The position numbers and the translations under genes were made by a program. The notes below the pieces were generated by a model. That model saw only the letters and a program-made list of their open reading frames with translations, was not told the DNA's origin and made no database searches. Shown here one piece after another: positions 33,891 to 47,234 of a DNA stretch of 64,000 bases. The stretch is from Drosophila miranda (Eukaryota; Arthropoda; Insecta; Diptera; Drosophilidae). The stretch lies in the NCBI RefSeq assembly GCF_003369915.1, contig NC_046674.1, positions 26,849,657 through 26,913,656 of the forward strand, written 5' to 3'. The stretch's first letter is position 1. Each line of letters opens with the position of its first letter.

Positions 33891-35930
33891 CTAAAGATTC
33901 GTGAAGAGAGAAAGAATTGATGGTAAACAATCGATACACGGACCTGCGCTAAAAAGATCTAAAACAAAACAAAATATCCTCCAATATCCAAAATTGACGT
34001 GTAGAATTATTTTGTAACTAAATGTCAAACCTTCATTCTTACCCATATGAAATGGGAACAATCAAGTATGCCTTTGAATGAAATGTCAAAATTTCAAAAA
34101 AAACAAATATTTTTTTTTATTTTTTCAATTTTACTAAATTTGACCGAGTCCTGGATCCTACTATGCGATGGAAACATAACTTATGTAGGGATCTAGGGGG
34201 TTTTCGCTGTTGTTGGAACCGCACACGTATCGCATATTTACCGAATTTGTACCAAAAGGTACAACTCCACCTGCCTTTTTGTTGATGTTGTTGCAGGGGC
34301 TTCCCGACAACCCGACAACCCGCTTCAGGGTTTTTGGTTTTTAAAAATTCCCACTGCTGCTTTTAATTTTGTATTTCACTTACTATTTTCTTTTTCCATT
34401 TTTCTTTTTCTTTTCGATTTTATATCCTTTCCCGACGACTGAACTGTTTCGAATGACTGAAATATTTATTTCCTGTTGGCTAAACTTTTTGCTCTTTGTT
34501 TGTCGTATAACACTGTGCTGTGTGATCAATTCCAATAATCTTGTAGTCGAGTCTGTTTGTTTATGATTCAGTTTTATCAGGTGTGCAGTTAGTTATCGCT
34601 CAATTAAAAACTTCGACTTTCATTTCCTAGTAACGCTCTCAGAAAAACCAGAAAATTAGTTAGCGCTAATGCACATATGTATGTACCTCCAGCATTTAAA
34701 CCAAATGGGCAGTGTAGTATGGTGTCGGAAGACAGAGCTGGACGTTCACAGCCTAAAGTCGTCGCTCTTCTCCTTGCACCGATCCGCTAAAATGAACGCT
34801 AAAATATAACGTTTTAGACATGCTATGGATGCGCTCCATGCAGCCCTGATCATTGATCCACGATCACCGATCCCTATCGCCAGAGCCAAATCCGGCTGCA
34901 TATTGCGTTGAACGCGTGGGAGTCTCAGTTCAGATTGGTTTCGATTCGCCAGCCAGTTCCTATCTATATGAATTTTTTTTGGGTCAGCTTATCTGTGAAT
35001 ATAGCCTGGGGGCTCTCATCTTCTATCTGAGCTGTACCACCTCGCACCACGCTCCTTTATCCCTCGCATTTAAGTACTTTAAGTCCTTGGATATGTACAC
35101 CGCCGCGGATACGTTATATTTGTAAAATGTAATTCCTCCCAACTGCATCCTCGCAGTCTCCCCAGTTAATCAGCGAAACAGCTCCTGCTCTTATACTGCG
35201 CCTATGCACTGCCCTACCCTACCCTACCATCATTGTAGAAACCCCCACTAGTCGTAGTTTACGGTTTAAGCGAATTTTTTTATAGTTTCTAAGTGGAAAA
35301 TAAAATACAAAATCCACAACAGATTATATCATTCTTTCCTTATTCCGTCACTGCGCGAGACGCCCGCTTAGAGTCCGTGAAGAAGAGATATCAATTGGAT
35401 TGGATAATATACTAAGTATATCCCTGAGGAATTTTTTTGCATTTAACAAAACGAAATGAAAGAATTGTTTATATCGGACTATCGGTCTATCTATTATAAA
35501 TAATATCTACTCGTACTCGTATTCAAAGTCAAAATTCTCGTACCATCTGCAGGGGTATATCAAGACAAGAATTCTTTAGCTACGAATATGTTCAATTCCC
35601 CAGAATTTGCGCGAGTATATGAGTATACCATTATTTATACAGGTTCAGATATTATTGGAGGGATGGATGGGCGCGATTATTATTATTCGTACATCCAATA
35701 CCAGTGACCTGGGACTTCCTTTCTGATGACCTGTGGGGAAATCTCCTGCGCCTGTGCCTGTGACTAGTCCAGGGGATCTCCGAAACCCCTTACAGAAGAG
35801 GCTAAAGGAGGAGGGAGAGGCCACACGCACACAAATGTTAGTCAGCCAAATCGAATCGAATCGGATCGTGGACAGCTTATAGCTACCTATTTCTTCGGTG
35901 GATTGCAGCTCCAGGCCAAGCAATACAACC
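33891..35930. other. Roughly 2 kb without a supported gene, copy 3
   Basis: Same content as in copy 1. The minus frame ending in HWYWMYE is shortened by one codon by a base change near 35683. Confidence 0.4.
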
Positions 35931-36528
35931 TCATTGGTCTCTGTACAAATTGCGACTTAAGGTATTGTATTGCTGGTCCCATTTTTCCTCCCAGCTAAGA
36001 AGATTCCCGACAGCGATAGCAGGCTCTTTTGGATTGTCCATGGGATGCTTGCGCTTGCGTCCGTTGGGTTGCCCAATGGGTGGCCATGGCTCTGGCAATA
36101 TCGACCTGCTGAGCTCCTCGTCGATTTTTTCCTTACGCTCCATCACTTGTTTTTTCCATGCTTCCTCCCACACAAGAAGATCGTGGACAGCCTTTTCGTC
36201 AACCGGATTGCACCCTGGTCTGGGCTGCCAAGCGCTGGGGGTTAGGCAAGGTGGGGAACTATAGACTTATAACTCTGTGAATGAAACCCGAGTCTGCTTT
36301 AAGTTTTTCGCTGCAGTGGAAAGGATATATACATCATGTGCAGCTTATGCGATAGCCTACCGAGTATTTCTGCAGAAGATGCATCTTCTTACCTTGAAAT
36401 TTCATCGTTGACGTCATTCTGCGCTTCATCCTCGAATAATGCACTGAAATATAGAATTTTTGCATAGTGTTTTGCATGAAAATGAAATGAAAATGTTCTT
36501 TTAAATACCTCAAAATTTCTTGCTCCAT
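35931..36528 (-). CDS. Unrecognised three-exon gene, 124 aa, copy 3
   Basis: Exons 36528-36509, 36443-36393 and 36234-35931, intact. Exon 1 reads MEQEIL, and the end reads YNTLSRNLYRDQ where copies 1 and 2 read YNTTSRNLYRDQ. Confidence 0.6.
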
Positions 36529-37271
36529 GGTCTTCCTTTTTTGTTGTATACTCGCTCTGTCCTAATTCCCTGGTGTCAGTATTGTTCAGATGGCTCCTTT
36601 TAATTGAATCCTTTTTTTACCAATGAAGTGGAGTGGAAATATTGGTTTTTTACTTGTCACAAAAAATGCAACTCTGGCTTGGACTGAGCACTGGCCCAAT
36701 ACTGCTCAGCGTTAAGCCCAATCAAGTCACGAAACGTCTTTTAACACATATGTATATGTTCCGTGCACCGATGAACTTTTCCTGTACTGTACTGTTTTCT
36801 CCACTTTTTTGTTTGTTGCTGTTTGTTGATTAATTAATAATACAAAGGGGTTGCGTTATGGTTTGATCCATTCTCTATATTTTCCTAATTTTCTCACGCG
36901 GACCGCACTGAACCTATTTTATGCACTTACTTTCTACGAGGAAAACACTCTGGATCTGGCTTCGGGACCGGCTCAATTGCAGCAACATATTGCTACTTCA
37001 CTTCACAGAAGGTCCAAAGGTCCTAGCCTAACGGGAATGAGTTTAAAGTATTGTGGCTCTTAACGAATAGCGCGGCATATAAGACGCATTCAATTTAACA
37101 GCTAACAATGTAAGGACATCATTTCATGTCGCTACTTGGTTCATATATCCTGTGTGAACAAAATTTTCATAAAATCATAAAAGCTCCGCTTAGAGTACGA
37201 CGCTACAACCGACCAACTCAATAAGGAGTTACCATCATAACCGATCATAGACATCATTTTATGCAGATAAC
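36529..37271. other. Spacer upstream of the 65-aa gene, copy 3
   Basis: Uninterrupted version of the spacer. No supported gene. Confidence 0.4.
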
Positions 37272-37547
37272 ATGGAGGAAATGAAAGAGGTAAGAGAGAT
37301 GATATTTATCAACAAAAAAAACATTTTAATTTGGTAAAAAAAAAAAAAATCTATATTTAAATTTTAGGTTCTTGAAACGCTGAACCCAGAAGATTCTGAA
37401 TCTATTGAGCTGGGAAAAGAGCTGGTAGAAGCGAAGGTGCTACCATTAGCAAAGTCAATGGATTCATTTAAGGAAGCTGAAAATATTGTTTATAACATAA
37501 CTGGTGGTTTTGGAATGGATTTCAAAACGTCAGAGCCTCTTAAATAA
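37272..37547 (+). CDS. Unrecognised two-exon small gene, 65 aa, copy 3
   Basis: Exons 37272-37289 and 37368-37547, splice sites and frame intact. Reads SIELGKELVEA. Confidence 0.6.
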
Positions 37548-38102
37548 TAATTTAGAGAAAATGTTGTATATATCCTCTAGTTTACTAGTTGACAATTGTT
37601 AATCAAATTTCAATATATATATCACTTTTAAATCGTTTTTATATTATTGTGATTTGATTAACATATGCATATTTTGGCATATATCTTGCGGATGGAGACT
37701 GGGCAACTGCACGGAGAACGTCAGTAGTGATTTTGGGAATGAAGATTCAGCGGCATTTAGATTTTATATTATTTATTGGTTTGTATTAAGCCCAAAACGA
37801 AGCCAAGCCTCGAAAACCATCGACTACGATTCGCTTTTAACGCATACATTGTACAATGTGCAGTATTAAATAAAAAGTTTAAAATGGAAAAAAAGTTATA
37901 AAATATTTTATTTTATTGAGATGTAATTGGGATGTAGATAACAGTGGCGCCATTCGGTTTTATTCATTTTCTGACAGTCTGGCAGCGCCTATACACAGCT
38001 GCTGAAGCGAAAGCACCGTTATACTGTACAAATGTAGGCAATGTGAAAATAATTAAATAAATCGAAAATCTCTCATTATGAGTTAATTTTCAGTAGCTAA
38101 TC
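37548..38102. other. Trailer and spacer, copy 3
   Basis: 3' UTR of the 65-aa gene with AATAAA, then AT-rich spacer. Nothing else seen. Confidence 0.4.
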
Positions 38103-38963
38103 GACAAATTGAGCTTGTGCTTACCACGCCGAAGCGCAATCACTTGCTTAAGGATGTTCCCCCATCCGCACCAGGTGTCAGATTCTCGGCCGCGGTGCAT
38201 ATGGTACTGTTTTTAAGTCAATTTATCGCGGTATTTTTGACCCAATAAAATGGATATATCTTATTGATCGCCTCTGAACTATGAACAGATTACTCCGCTC
38301 GAAGATTATCAAGGGACAGGCTGTCTGTACGCTGCACAATAAGTCGCATTTGCTGAATTTGGATCGCACAAACATTGTGCGTCTCATAATAACAGAGTCC
38401 GCTGTTGCCTTTAGTATTATCGTTATGGAGTGTCCGTAGGATACTGGACACGCTAGCGTTGGCGTTCATCCACAGAGTGCTGTATGTGATTCGGTTGGAC
38501 ATTGTGGCTGCTCTGCGCTACTGTGTGCTCAACGTGCTCCGCGTGGACTTCAAGCCTGCCAAAATTTTGGTAACTGCCAGCGCAACTACATCTCCAAGCT
38601 GTGCTACATAGGGTCATACATTAAAATTGGCGAGTTTTGAGCCCGCCAGAGCCAGAGCAATGCCAGGGGCACCCTGTCTCTGCAAGCCCTGCGCTCGGAT
38701 TCACTTTCAGGCGCCTCGGCCACTCCCTGGTTTGGCATGTGTCAAATGCAGTGCAGTCGCTGCAACGACTCCATCACTTACCAAGTGGTCAAGCCCTCTC
38801 CGGCGACTACCCCAAGAGAGCACCCCTCGTCGGCTGTAACGTGAATTTGTACGTGAGTGAAAGCAGTTCTCGGGCGGATATATTAGCGTGCCGCAATCTA
38901 AATTTCAAAACATCGTGCAGCAGTAGCCGTGAGCTAAAGAGGAAGCACACGCAGAACAGATAA
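38103..38963 (+). pseudogene. Mos-type kinase relic, copy 4
   Basis: Retains TPKRNHLLKDVPP and GTVFKSIYRG at the N-terminus. It differs from copies 1-3 by an extra G near 38669 and by loss of the GGAGAAGG segment near 38842, which shifts the C-terminal block into frame with YVSESSSRADILA. Confidence 0.5.
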
Positions 38964-40346
38964 ACGCTTTATTTTGATAGTCCGGCGCTATCGGATCTCA
39001 ACCTAAGCTGCTGGGGGATCGAGCCTAATTTCCACACGAGCCCTATTCTTCTGAGGAATAACCTGGAGCTCATCTTGAGCAGAAGCTCTCCCGCCGGCTT
39101 GCTTTTCGGCTTATGTCGTGATTAGGTCGTGTTTGTTTGTAATTTGTTTGTATTATTTGCACTGTTTTATAAGCAATTACCAAAGCAATCTTTCGATTGA
39201 TTGATCTTTGATTAAATTTTACATTAGGGGCAAGACAGGTGTGGGTCAATAATTTATATTTTGTAACTTCTTTTTCGTTTAGAAGAAGTGAAGATATTTT
39301 GTTAGTTTTCTGCCTAAACAAAATACATAGGGTTCGTCTTCATGAACTCTGGCATTATCAAACGCTTTGCGTACTCCTCCTGGGGAGAACGAAACTTGGT
39401 GCAGCTGGTCAGCAGTCAAGATGACATTATCAGAACGAAAATATGAAACAATAATAATAATAATATCGCACCCAGTAAGGTAGACACGTCCACGTGCCGC
39501 AGCCAAATGTGCCAAATATGCCGGAGCCGGGTAAGACACTGCGCGGTTGCAACGAGGAAACATGTGACAAAGATTGTATGTCAATTTCTGCAGTACATCA
39601 ATATCCAAGTTGCCCGTATTCTCGATTACGGTGTAACGCGTCGGCTTGGCCGTCCCCTGAATCGACTGATGGCTGACCATGAAGAACTGCATCTCATTGG
39701 GATGGACAATGGTGCGATCGACGACGGTTCCCGGAACAACGTTGTTGAACTTGTTGTATTGCGATGGAACTCCGTTCGGAAAGAAGCGCGTATGATGCCG
39801 CTTAACTACAATGACGCAGCAAATCTTGGGCTTAGTGTGCAGCTGAAAGGAGGCGAAGGTCGATTAGTGATATACAATTACAAGGTTTCTGGATGCAAGA
39901 GTTCAACTTACCTTGCTGCAGGCGGCAGAAATTCCCCTCAACTCTTTATTCTTGATGTTGGGAAACTGGCCATCGCTTACGCCATCACGATAATAGATAG
40001 TCTCGATCATGCTCTCGTTGAATACGGACGCGTTCCAACATCGCTGTGAAAGACTTTGCAAAAGCAATAAAAACGGACAAGCCCACTACAGTGGCAACAA
40101 CAAACAACTTACTTGTGTGAAAACGTTTAAGCGCGCGGTACTCGTGAAACTAAGTGCCGCTCGTGAATCTAAGCGCGCGGTACCAGTGGGACTAAGCGCC
40201 GCTCGGGTTCCTTAGCGCGCGGTACTCGTGTGGGCCCCGTCGCTCGCGGGCCCCCAAAGCGGGCGCGACCTACGGTCAGTGCACGCGCCTACAGACTAGA
40301 CCTCAACTTCGTCTGGGTTAAACGCCCAAACCTACCTGACTTAAAA

Positions 40347-41884
40347 ATGGAACTACGTTCATCTAAGTCCCTTACTAAAGTCTCTCGTAGCATTAACAAA
40401 CCGTCAACTGCTGATCCAATGAGTTCTGCTACTGCCTCAGCTCTTAAAGCCCAGCTCACTTCAGAACTGACAATACTTAATTCTACGCAAAAGCAAGTTA
40501 ACGACCAACGTGCTACGGATGGTCCCAATAACATTCCCCACTACCATGCCCCACAGCCAACTGACGACCCTCATGTTTCTTGGCAGGACAGAGGAGCTCT
40601 CCCTCCTCCAAAAAGGAAACTTCACTCAACTGAACGCAGTCTCCCAAGTAGTCGAAACCCTTCTTTCGCAAACTACTATGCGCCACTCGCGGACACTGAC
40701 GACCCAACTGCCGACGGTACCGAAGATATGGACCTCAGCCCTCACAAGGAGTGTAATGAATCCCCTATAACCAAACGCAACCCTCTGCCTCCTCCAATCA
40801 TCATACCCGGGGTAAACGACATCGCAATGTTCTGGTCAATGCTGGATACGTTGGCAAGCCCCGAAAATTACCGTATAAAAACAAGCACTGGAGGACAAAT
40901 TAGACTCCTATGCAACGACTCAACCACTTACCGCAAAATCGCCTCCGCGTTGATGGCTAAAGGCGTTCTCTGTCATAGCTACCAGTTGAAAGAAGAACGG
41001 TCATATAGAGTAGTAATCAAAAATCTTCACCACTCCACCCCAACTGATTATATTAAGCAAGATCTCATGGCCAAGGGGCATCTAGCCCGATTCATCCACA
41101 ATCCTCTTAACAGAGCGACCAAGAAGCAGCTCAGCTTATTTTTCGTGGACTTAGAGCCAAATGAAAATAATAAAGAGATTTTCAAAGTATCAGACCTCTG
41201 CAGACAAAAGATAACTGTTGAGCAGCCACAACGCAAACAGGAGATATCACAGTGTCACCGTTGTCAAGAATACGAACACACCAAAAGATATTGCAACAAA
41301 AAATTTGTTTGTGTTAAATGCGGGGGTCCGCATGCCACCATAGAATGCTCAAAGCCACAAGACGTCGAGCCCAAGTGTGCCAACTGTCTTGGCTCCCACA
41401 CTGCCAATTATAGAGGTTGTAGGGTCTACCAACAGCTTCTATTGAAATTGTACCCACAACCATCACAGGTAAATTGGGAAAACACTCATCAGGCGCAACC
41501 TAGGGGAAAGAATACTTCTGGGCGCACCCAGAAAAACTCTCGCTCGCTCTCGAGAAGCAGCAGACAGAGGGACATGCCACGACATGCAACGATATGTCCA
41601 TTTCCCAGCCAAAAAGTCAGGAAAAACATATATCCTATGCTGAAGTCGCTAGCGGAGCCCAGCACCGATCAAGGAGTATAGCAAGAGAACCAGGAAACCG
41701 GAACCCATCCCGTACTCGTACCCAACCAGAATCACCTCACAACACGCCTCTTGAGAACAAGCTAATGAATCTTGCAGATAAGCTAGACCAATTCATGCTA
41801 ATGCAAAACAGGCTTATGAAAATGCAAGAGCAGATCCTCAACATTCTCTCAGCCACTAGCCTCTCAAAATGCCTTACCGTATAG
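40347..41884 (+). pseudogene. LINE ORF1 (gag-like, zinc knuckles), frameshifted, copy 4 element
   Basis: The ATG at 40347 (AAAAATGG context) opens the frame to a stop at 41681. It includes CHRCQEYEHTKRYC, CVKCGGPHATIEC and CANCLGSH knuckles, typical of Jockey ORF1 nucleic-acid-binding proteins. The natural C-terminus (ISYAEVASGAQ, then a Met-rich coiled segment) continues in another frame to 41884, so a frameshift lies near 41590. Copy 5 shares it. Confidence 0.8.
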
Positions 41885-44566
41885 GTATTTGGAATGCGTC
41901 GGGCATAGCCAACAAAAGCCTAGAACTCAAAAACTTCATTGCATCGAATCAAATCGACATAATGCTTCTCTCGTAAACGCACTTCTGCAGCAGAACAACA
42001 TTCAAACTAATAGGATACGAACTCTACACTGCAAATCATCCCTCCGATAGTTTCAGAGGAGGATCTGCTATCCTCATCCGCAGCAGCCTCAAGCACTTCC
42101 CAATCAACCCCATTACAGATGGCCAAATTCAAGCCGCTAACATGGTGCTAAGCACCTCTCTAGGAGAAACAACTATCTCGGCTATCTACTGTCCTCCTGC
42201 TACCTTATGGACAAGTTCTCAGTTCCGCTCTTTATTATCTAGTTTTGGGCCAAAATACATTGCAGCTGGGGACTGGAATGCGAAGCACCAATGGTGGGGA
42301 AACCCTCGCTCCTGCCCTAGAGGTCGCGAAATCCACGACTATATAGTCTCAAGTGGAGCCAACATTCTTGCCACTGGCTCTGCAACCCACTACCCATACG
42401 ACTCCCACAGATCGCCTAGTGCCTTGGATTTCGCTATCTACAAAGGCGTTCCCCATAGATTCCTGCACATACAAGCGAACTTCGACCTTCCCTCCGATCA
42501 CCTACCGCTTCTCATAGAAATGCACTTATCCCCTGTCAACTACCCCACTAAACAGAAGCTCCTGCACAGTCGAGCAAACATTGAGATTTTTCAAACCCAT
42601 TTGGAAGATCACATCCGACTTAACGAGAGATTCGAGTCTCCAGAAGACATTGACGCGGCTGTACGCTCGCTTAATAGCCTCATCCAGGAAGCAGCTCTCT
42701 CCGCAGAACCACCCACGTCCGAGGAGCGCTCGACCCGACCTGCTGCATCACCTGACCCTCACATCGAAAACCTTGTGCGTATCAAGAGAAGACTAAGGAA
42801 AGCTTTCATAAGAACTCACGACCCAGACACTAAAGCTCAGATGCACAGAGCGGGCAGAAACTTAAAAAAGGCCCTCGCTGAGAAAAGCAGCAAACACTTC
42901 GACGAAATGCTAAAAAGAGCCGATACAACCGAAAGTAGCCAGGTCAATCTCTGGAAACTCACCCGTGGCATCAAGAGGCAGCCACTGTGCAGCTTTCCAT
43001 TAAGAAACGACAACGGTACCTGGGTGAAGTCTGACTTGGAAAAGCAGAAGCGTTCGCTAGAAATTTAGAGACCAGATTCACTCCAGCCGATGTAGCACCT
43101 CAAGATCACACGCGAGCACTCTCCTGGTACTTAGAAGCGCCCCTACAGATGTCGATACCAACCAAGCCAGTTTCACCTTCTGAAGTCCAAGCGGAAATAA
43201 AAGCTCTTGTGAACAACAAAGCTCCTGGGCACGATTTAATAGATGCCCGCATCGCAAAACTGCTTCCACGCAAGGGAGTTATGTTTCTAGTTGCACTCTA
43301 CAACGCCATCCTTCGCATCGGCCACTTCCCCACCCAATGGAAGTGTGCAATGATTGTGATGATACTAAAGCCAGGTAAACCAACGTCAGCCCTAGAGTCA
43401 TACAGACCAATAAGCCTACTGCCAGTTTTCTCCAAGATATTCGAAAGAATATTCTTGAGCAGAATGGTGGCTGAAAGCTGCGTCAAGGAAGCTATTCCAC
43501 AGCACCAATTCGGTTTCAGAAGACAGCACGGGACTCCGGAACAAGTACACAGAGTGGCTCAACACATCCTCAACGCTTATGAAACTAAGCAATACTGCTC
43601 AGGGGTGTTTCTCGACGTGAAACAAGCTTTCGACAAAGTCTGGCACAAGGGACTTTTATATAAATTAAAGATTCTACCCGCCCCCAGTATTCAGTCATAA
43701 AGTCATTTTTGGGAGAAAGAACGTTTATTGTCACAATCAAGGACGCTATTTCAGACATAAAAATTATCAGAGCTGGAGTTCCACAAGGCAGCGTCCTTGG
43801 GCCAATCCTGTACACATTGTTTACACGCGACATGCCGCTACCGCACGTCAACCCAAGCAACTTCCTGGTCGCCACTTACGCTGACGATACTGCTATTCTT
43901 TCGTCATCCACCTGCTACAGAGCCGTTGCTGAACAACTTCAAATCTACCTCGAATCCGTGGAAAAATGGGCAAAAAAATGGAACATCACAATTAACGAAA
44001 CAAAGTCAGTTAACGTAAATTTTACTCTAAGAAGCAAGCACCCACCAGACCTAACCTTCAACGGAAATATAATTCCGCGCAAGAGCAGTCACTGCTACCT
44101 CGGTGTCCACTTCGATAAAAGCCTAACTTGGGGACCGCATATCAGAGCTACAGTCATCAAATGTCAAAACAAACTCAAAAAGTTGCACTGGCTCATGAAC
44201 TCAAAAAGTAAGCTTCCCCTACGCAATAAAGTCATATTGTACAAGGCAACTATAATCCCTATATGGACATATGCCATTCAAGTCTGGGGATGTGCAGCGA
44301 AGACGCATCTGAATAAAATCAGAGTCATGCAAGCGAAGGCTCTAAGGGCGATGACAGGTGCCCCGTGGTTTGTTCGGACCACAATGCTGGAAAGAGATCT
44401 CCTCATCCCAAAAATTGGAGATCAAATAAACCATCATAGCAGTCGATACAACGATAGGCTCATTAACCATCCAAATGAAACAGCTAGAGGATTACTGCAC
44501 CCCCAAATCCCACGCAGACTCAAACGTCTCCACCCATTGAACATAAAAAATAGAAAAATTTGCTGA
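41879..44566 (+). pseudogene. LINE ORF2 (endonuclease + RT), broken, copy 4 element
   Basis: The ATG at 41879 (MPYRIGIWNASGIAN) overlaps the end of ORF1. It is interrupted by TAA at 41974-41976 just where the endonuclease glutamate of an SETHF motif is expected, by a frameshift near 43045, and by a one-base loss in a C-run near 43681. RT motifs remain: KPGKPTSALESYRPISLLP, AGVPQGSVLGP and YADDTAIL. The first two lesions are shared with copy 5; the third is private. Confidence 0.85.
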
Positions 44567-45902
44567 ATAACACATCATTAAAATGTATATATAAACCTAA
44601 TCATTAAACTCTTATAATATGTAGTAAGCCAATGTAAATATCACTAATATTAGATCATAGTTTAAGTAAAGCTGATTTCTAATAAAATAAAATAAAAAAA
44701 AAAATAACATAAAAAAAACGATATTAGATTATGTGCTCGGGGTAGGATTGTTGGAACTTATGAAGTTCATCCTTGTAGTACAGTTTCTCGGCCTTGGCAT
44801 CCAGGCACAGATTGACTTTGCGACTCTTCTGAAGAACCTGCCACGAAAATTAGGCAGGATCCTGCAATGCAATGCAAAGAACTTACCATCTTCTGAAGCT
44901 CGTCCACATACAGGTAGTTAATCTTGCCGTAGAGTATGGCCCATTTATGTGACTTTGGCTTGGGTTCAAGGAATTGCATGCCATCCATGCGCCACGAACC
45001 GTTCCTCACCGAGGCCAAATTGTTTTTGTACTCAATCTGAGGCGCATTGAGCGTGCGTGTATTCACGACGATGAAGTCACTGCCCAGACGTATGCCAAAG
45101 TGGCTGATGGTCGGGTCTAAATTGTGCCTGAAATATTCCATCAAGCGGATGATCTTGGCCTTCCTCTCGTTGGTGGAAGTGGCAGCATACTTAATCATGG
45201 CCGCCACCTGATTAGCTCCATCCTTGCGCTGCGATACGATGAAAAGAAATCAAATCAGGAAATGATTTGCAGTGAAAGAAACTAGTTGAACTCACATTCA
45301 GTGTCTGCCCATCCTCAATGCGACATAGTTCGATAGGCAAGTAAATGTGCTTCAACGGCGGCCCAACATGCAAGCAGAGAAGGTTCGGAAACTTTAAATT
45401 ATACTGCCGAGACTTGTAGTACTCTGCAACGGTCATTTCTTTTCCATCCAGCTCAAATGTCTGAGTGCTAGCCGGAACCTTACAAAGCCCGTTGACTCTG
45501 AAGACGCGCGGGGCGCTGCCAAGACAGGCAGGCGGCTCGTAAATTATATTTATGCCCGTTAGGAATGATTCAATATCAGAACGCTTATAGTCAAGATTTG
45601 TGCTTTTGTCAATTTTCTGTTATTTTTTGTAAGATTTTGGATGGATGGCGGCCGGGCCTGAAAGAGGTGTAATTTAACAAACAACAAACGATTTGAATTT
45701 AAAGAGAACAAAAGAATCGAATTAACATTAAAATTAAAATGAGGCGACCTCTGCCAAGGCAGTGGCTCCAGTGGCTCCAGTGGTTACAGTGGCTCCAGTG
45801 ACTGCTTTGGCTGAGGCTCAGGCGTGTTTTTGTTGGCGGTTCTGGCTGCTGTTGTTGTGGTTGTGGGCGTGTGATTCCGGTGTGAGGTTTAAAGAGTGTT
45901 GG

Positions 45903-47234
45903 CTAAAATTTATCCTGAAATATGAACAGATTGTTGGTCGCGGCCACTGCGATGATATTCTCTTCGGGATGCCAGGCGGTGTGCAGAATTTTCTTGTTAA
46001 AGTCGAGACAGTCCACGCTGATCTCGTCTTTCTTCCGTTTGCCACCAGTGCAAACTTTTCGCGGCTTGAGCACCGTCTTCGGCTTGATGATGTCCCTGGA
46101 GGCCTCCAGCGTGACATCCTTTTTCGAGTTGCGATCAAAGACACGGAAAAAGTTATTATAGCTGCCAGTCATGATCGAGCTATCCTTGCCGTTCCAACAG
46201 CACTCGAATTTGTCGAAAATGCAATCGTTCTCATACAGCGAGCACAGTTTAGCACGCAGGTATTCGTGGACCGGATAGGTCTCAATGGGCTTGGTTTCCA
46301 TATGCAAGTCCCACACCTTGATGCTCAGATAGTCCCGGGAGATCATATAGCGACCAGAATTGCTCAGCTTCACATCACTGATGCAGCTGATTATCTCGCT
46401 GAAGAAGCTGCGATTCGTTGGATTCTCGGGCTCCTCGAACTGTTTGCTGTGCCGGTCGCATAACGCCGCCGAACGCATATCACATAAACGTATTGTGCCC
46501 TTGGAGCTCGAATAGACGAACACATTGCACTCGGTCGGATGGAATTCGGCTGCCGTGATCACCTCGGTGAGCTCCTCCATGTTGGTTGGCTTGATGTCGA
46601 CAATGTTGTAGCTCTGATTGACCACCTCCAGGTTCCAGAGATTGATGCGCAAATCGTCGGCGGACAGGAAAGTCTCTTGATCGGAATTAACGCTAATTGA
46701 ATTTATGTGATAGGTATGTGCATTGGCGAAGGTGCGACGCGGCGAGGCCTCCACCATCAGCGGTATCTGCTTCACAGAAGGAACTCGTAAGGCGGTTACA
46801 TTTTGGGGATCCCTGATCAGACCGTTCTCCTCTTTCGTGTTGTAGCCCTCAAAGGACTTGTCGCGCTCGCTGACCTTCCACAACTTGACCGTCTTGTCGT
46901 TGGTGGAGAGCAGAAAGTGCACTGGGTTCTTCTGTTGCAGCCATCGGATTTTGTTGATCTTCTCCTCGATCTCCAGCGACTTGAGGTAATCGAATTCGGG
47001 CTCGTGCGATTGGAATGTCGAATAGACATTGTATTCGCCGCGTCGCGGATTGGCGGCTTTCGAGGCAGGATCACGCTGAAAGATGACGACGCGACCGCCC
47101 TTGTCGCCGGTGGCCAGCAGCTCGCCATCGTGATTGAATTCCACGCAGGATATGATATCCGCATCTGTGACATCATCGTCCAAGGCGCCCTTAATCTGTG
47201 AGAAGCACCAGGACGCCTCTCCATTACCGGCCAT
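45903..47234 (-). CDS. tws: twins / PP2A B55 retrocopy, copy 4
   Basis: Full-length 443-codon B55. ISCISDV replaces ISSISDV. It keeps KILHTAWHP, probably the ancestral state, and NAHTYH. The AGO2-tws frame is open over 45903-47615. Confidence 0.92.
   Translation of the reverse strand: MAGNGEASWCFSQIKGALDDDVTDADIISCVEFNHDGELLATGDKGGRVVIFQRDPASKAANPRRGEYNVYSTFQSHEPEFDYLKSLEIEEKINKIRWLQQKNPVHFLLSTNDKTVKLWKVSERDKSFEGYNTKEENGLIRDPQNVTALRVPSVKQIPLMVEASPRRTFANAHTYHINSISVNSDQETFLSADDLRINLWNLEVVNQSYNIVDIKPTNMEELTEVITAAEFHPTECNVFVYSSSKGTIRLCDMRSAALCDRHSKQFEEPENPTNRSFFSEIISCISDVKLSNSGRYMISRDYLSIKVWDLHMETKPIETYPVHEYLRAKLCSLYENDCIFDKFECCWNGKDSSIMTGSYNNFFRVFDRNSKKDVTLEASRDIIKPKTVLKPRKVCTGGKRKKDEISVDCLDFNKKILHTAWHPEENIIAVAATNNLFIFQDKF

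Larger units (their letters stand above)
28631..38284. repeat. Tandem unit, copy 3 (no LINE)
   Basis: 9654 bp, the only copy in the window free of retrotransposon insertions. It carries the 453-nt PIWI deletion shared with copies 4 and 5 but tws variants shared with copies 1 and 2. Confidence 0.97.
39999..44717 (+). mobile_element. Jockey-clade LINE in AGO2 exon, copy 4 (shared with copy 5)
   Basis: About 4.7 kb, with poly(A)-rich 3' end and target duplication ACGATAATAGAT: left copy at 39987-39998, right copy at 44718-44729 with one change. The 5' region of about 350 bp contains three spaced copies of GCGCGCGGTAC. It has ORF1 with zinc knuckles and ORF2 with endonuclease and RT. The element is antisense to AGO2. 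Confidence 0.9.
39314..45622 (-). pseudogene. AGO2: Argonaute-2, 3' half, PIWI deleted and LINE-disrupted, copy 4
   Basis: Exons: about 45622-45296, 45228-44887, 44837 down to 44719 and then, after the LINE, 39998-39912, 39842-39472 and 39404-39314. It carries the shared 453-nt PIWI deletion plus a 4.7 kb insertion inside the shortened exon, so it cannot encode a continuous PIWI. The acceptor region before the last exon is also altered (CTGGTCAGCAG replaces CTGGAAGAAAAGCAG), shortening its pyrimidine tract. Confidence 0.85.
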
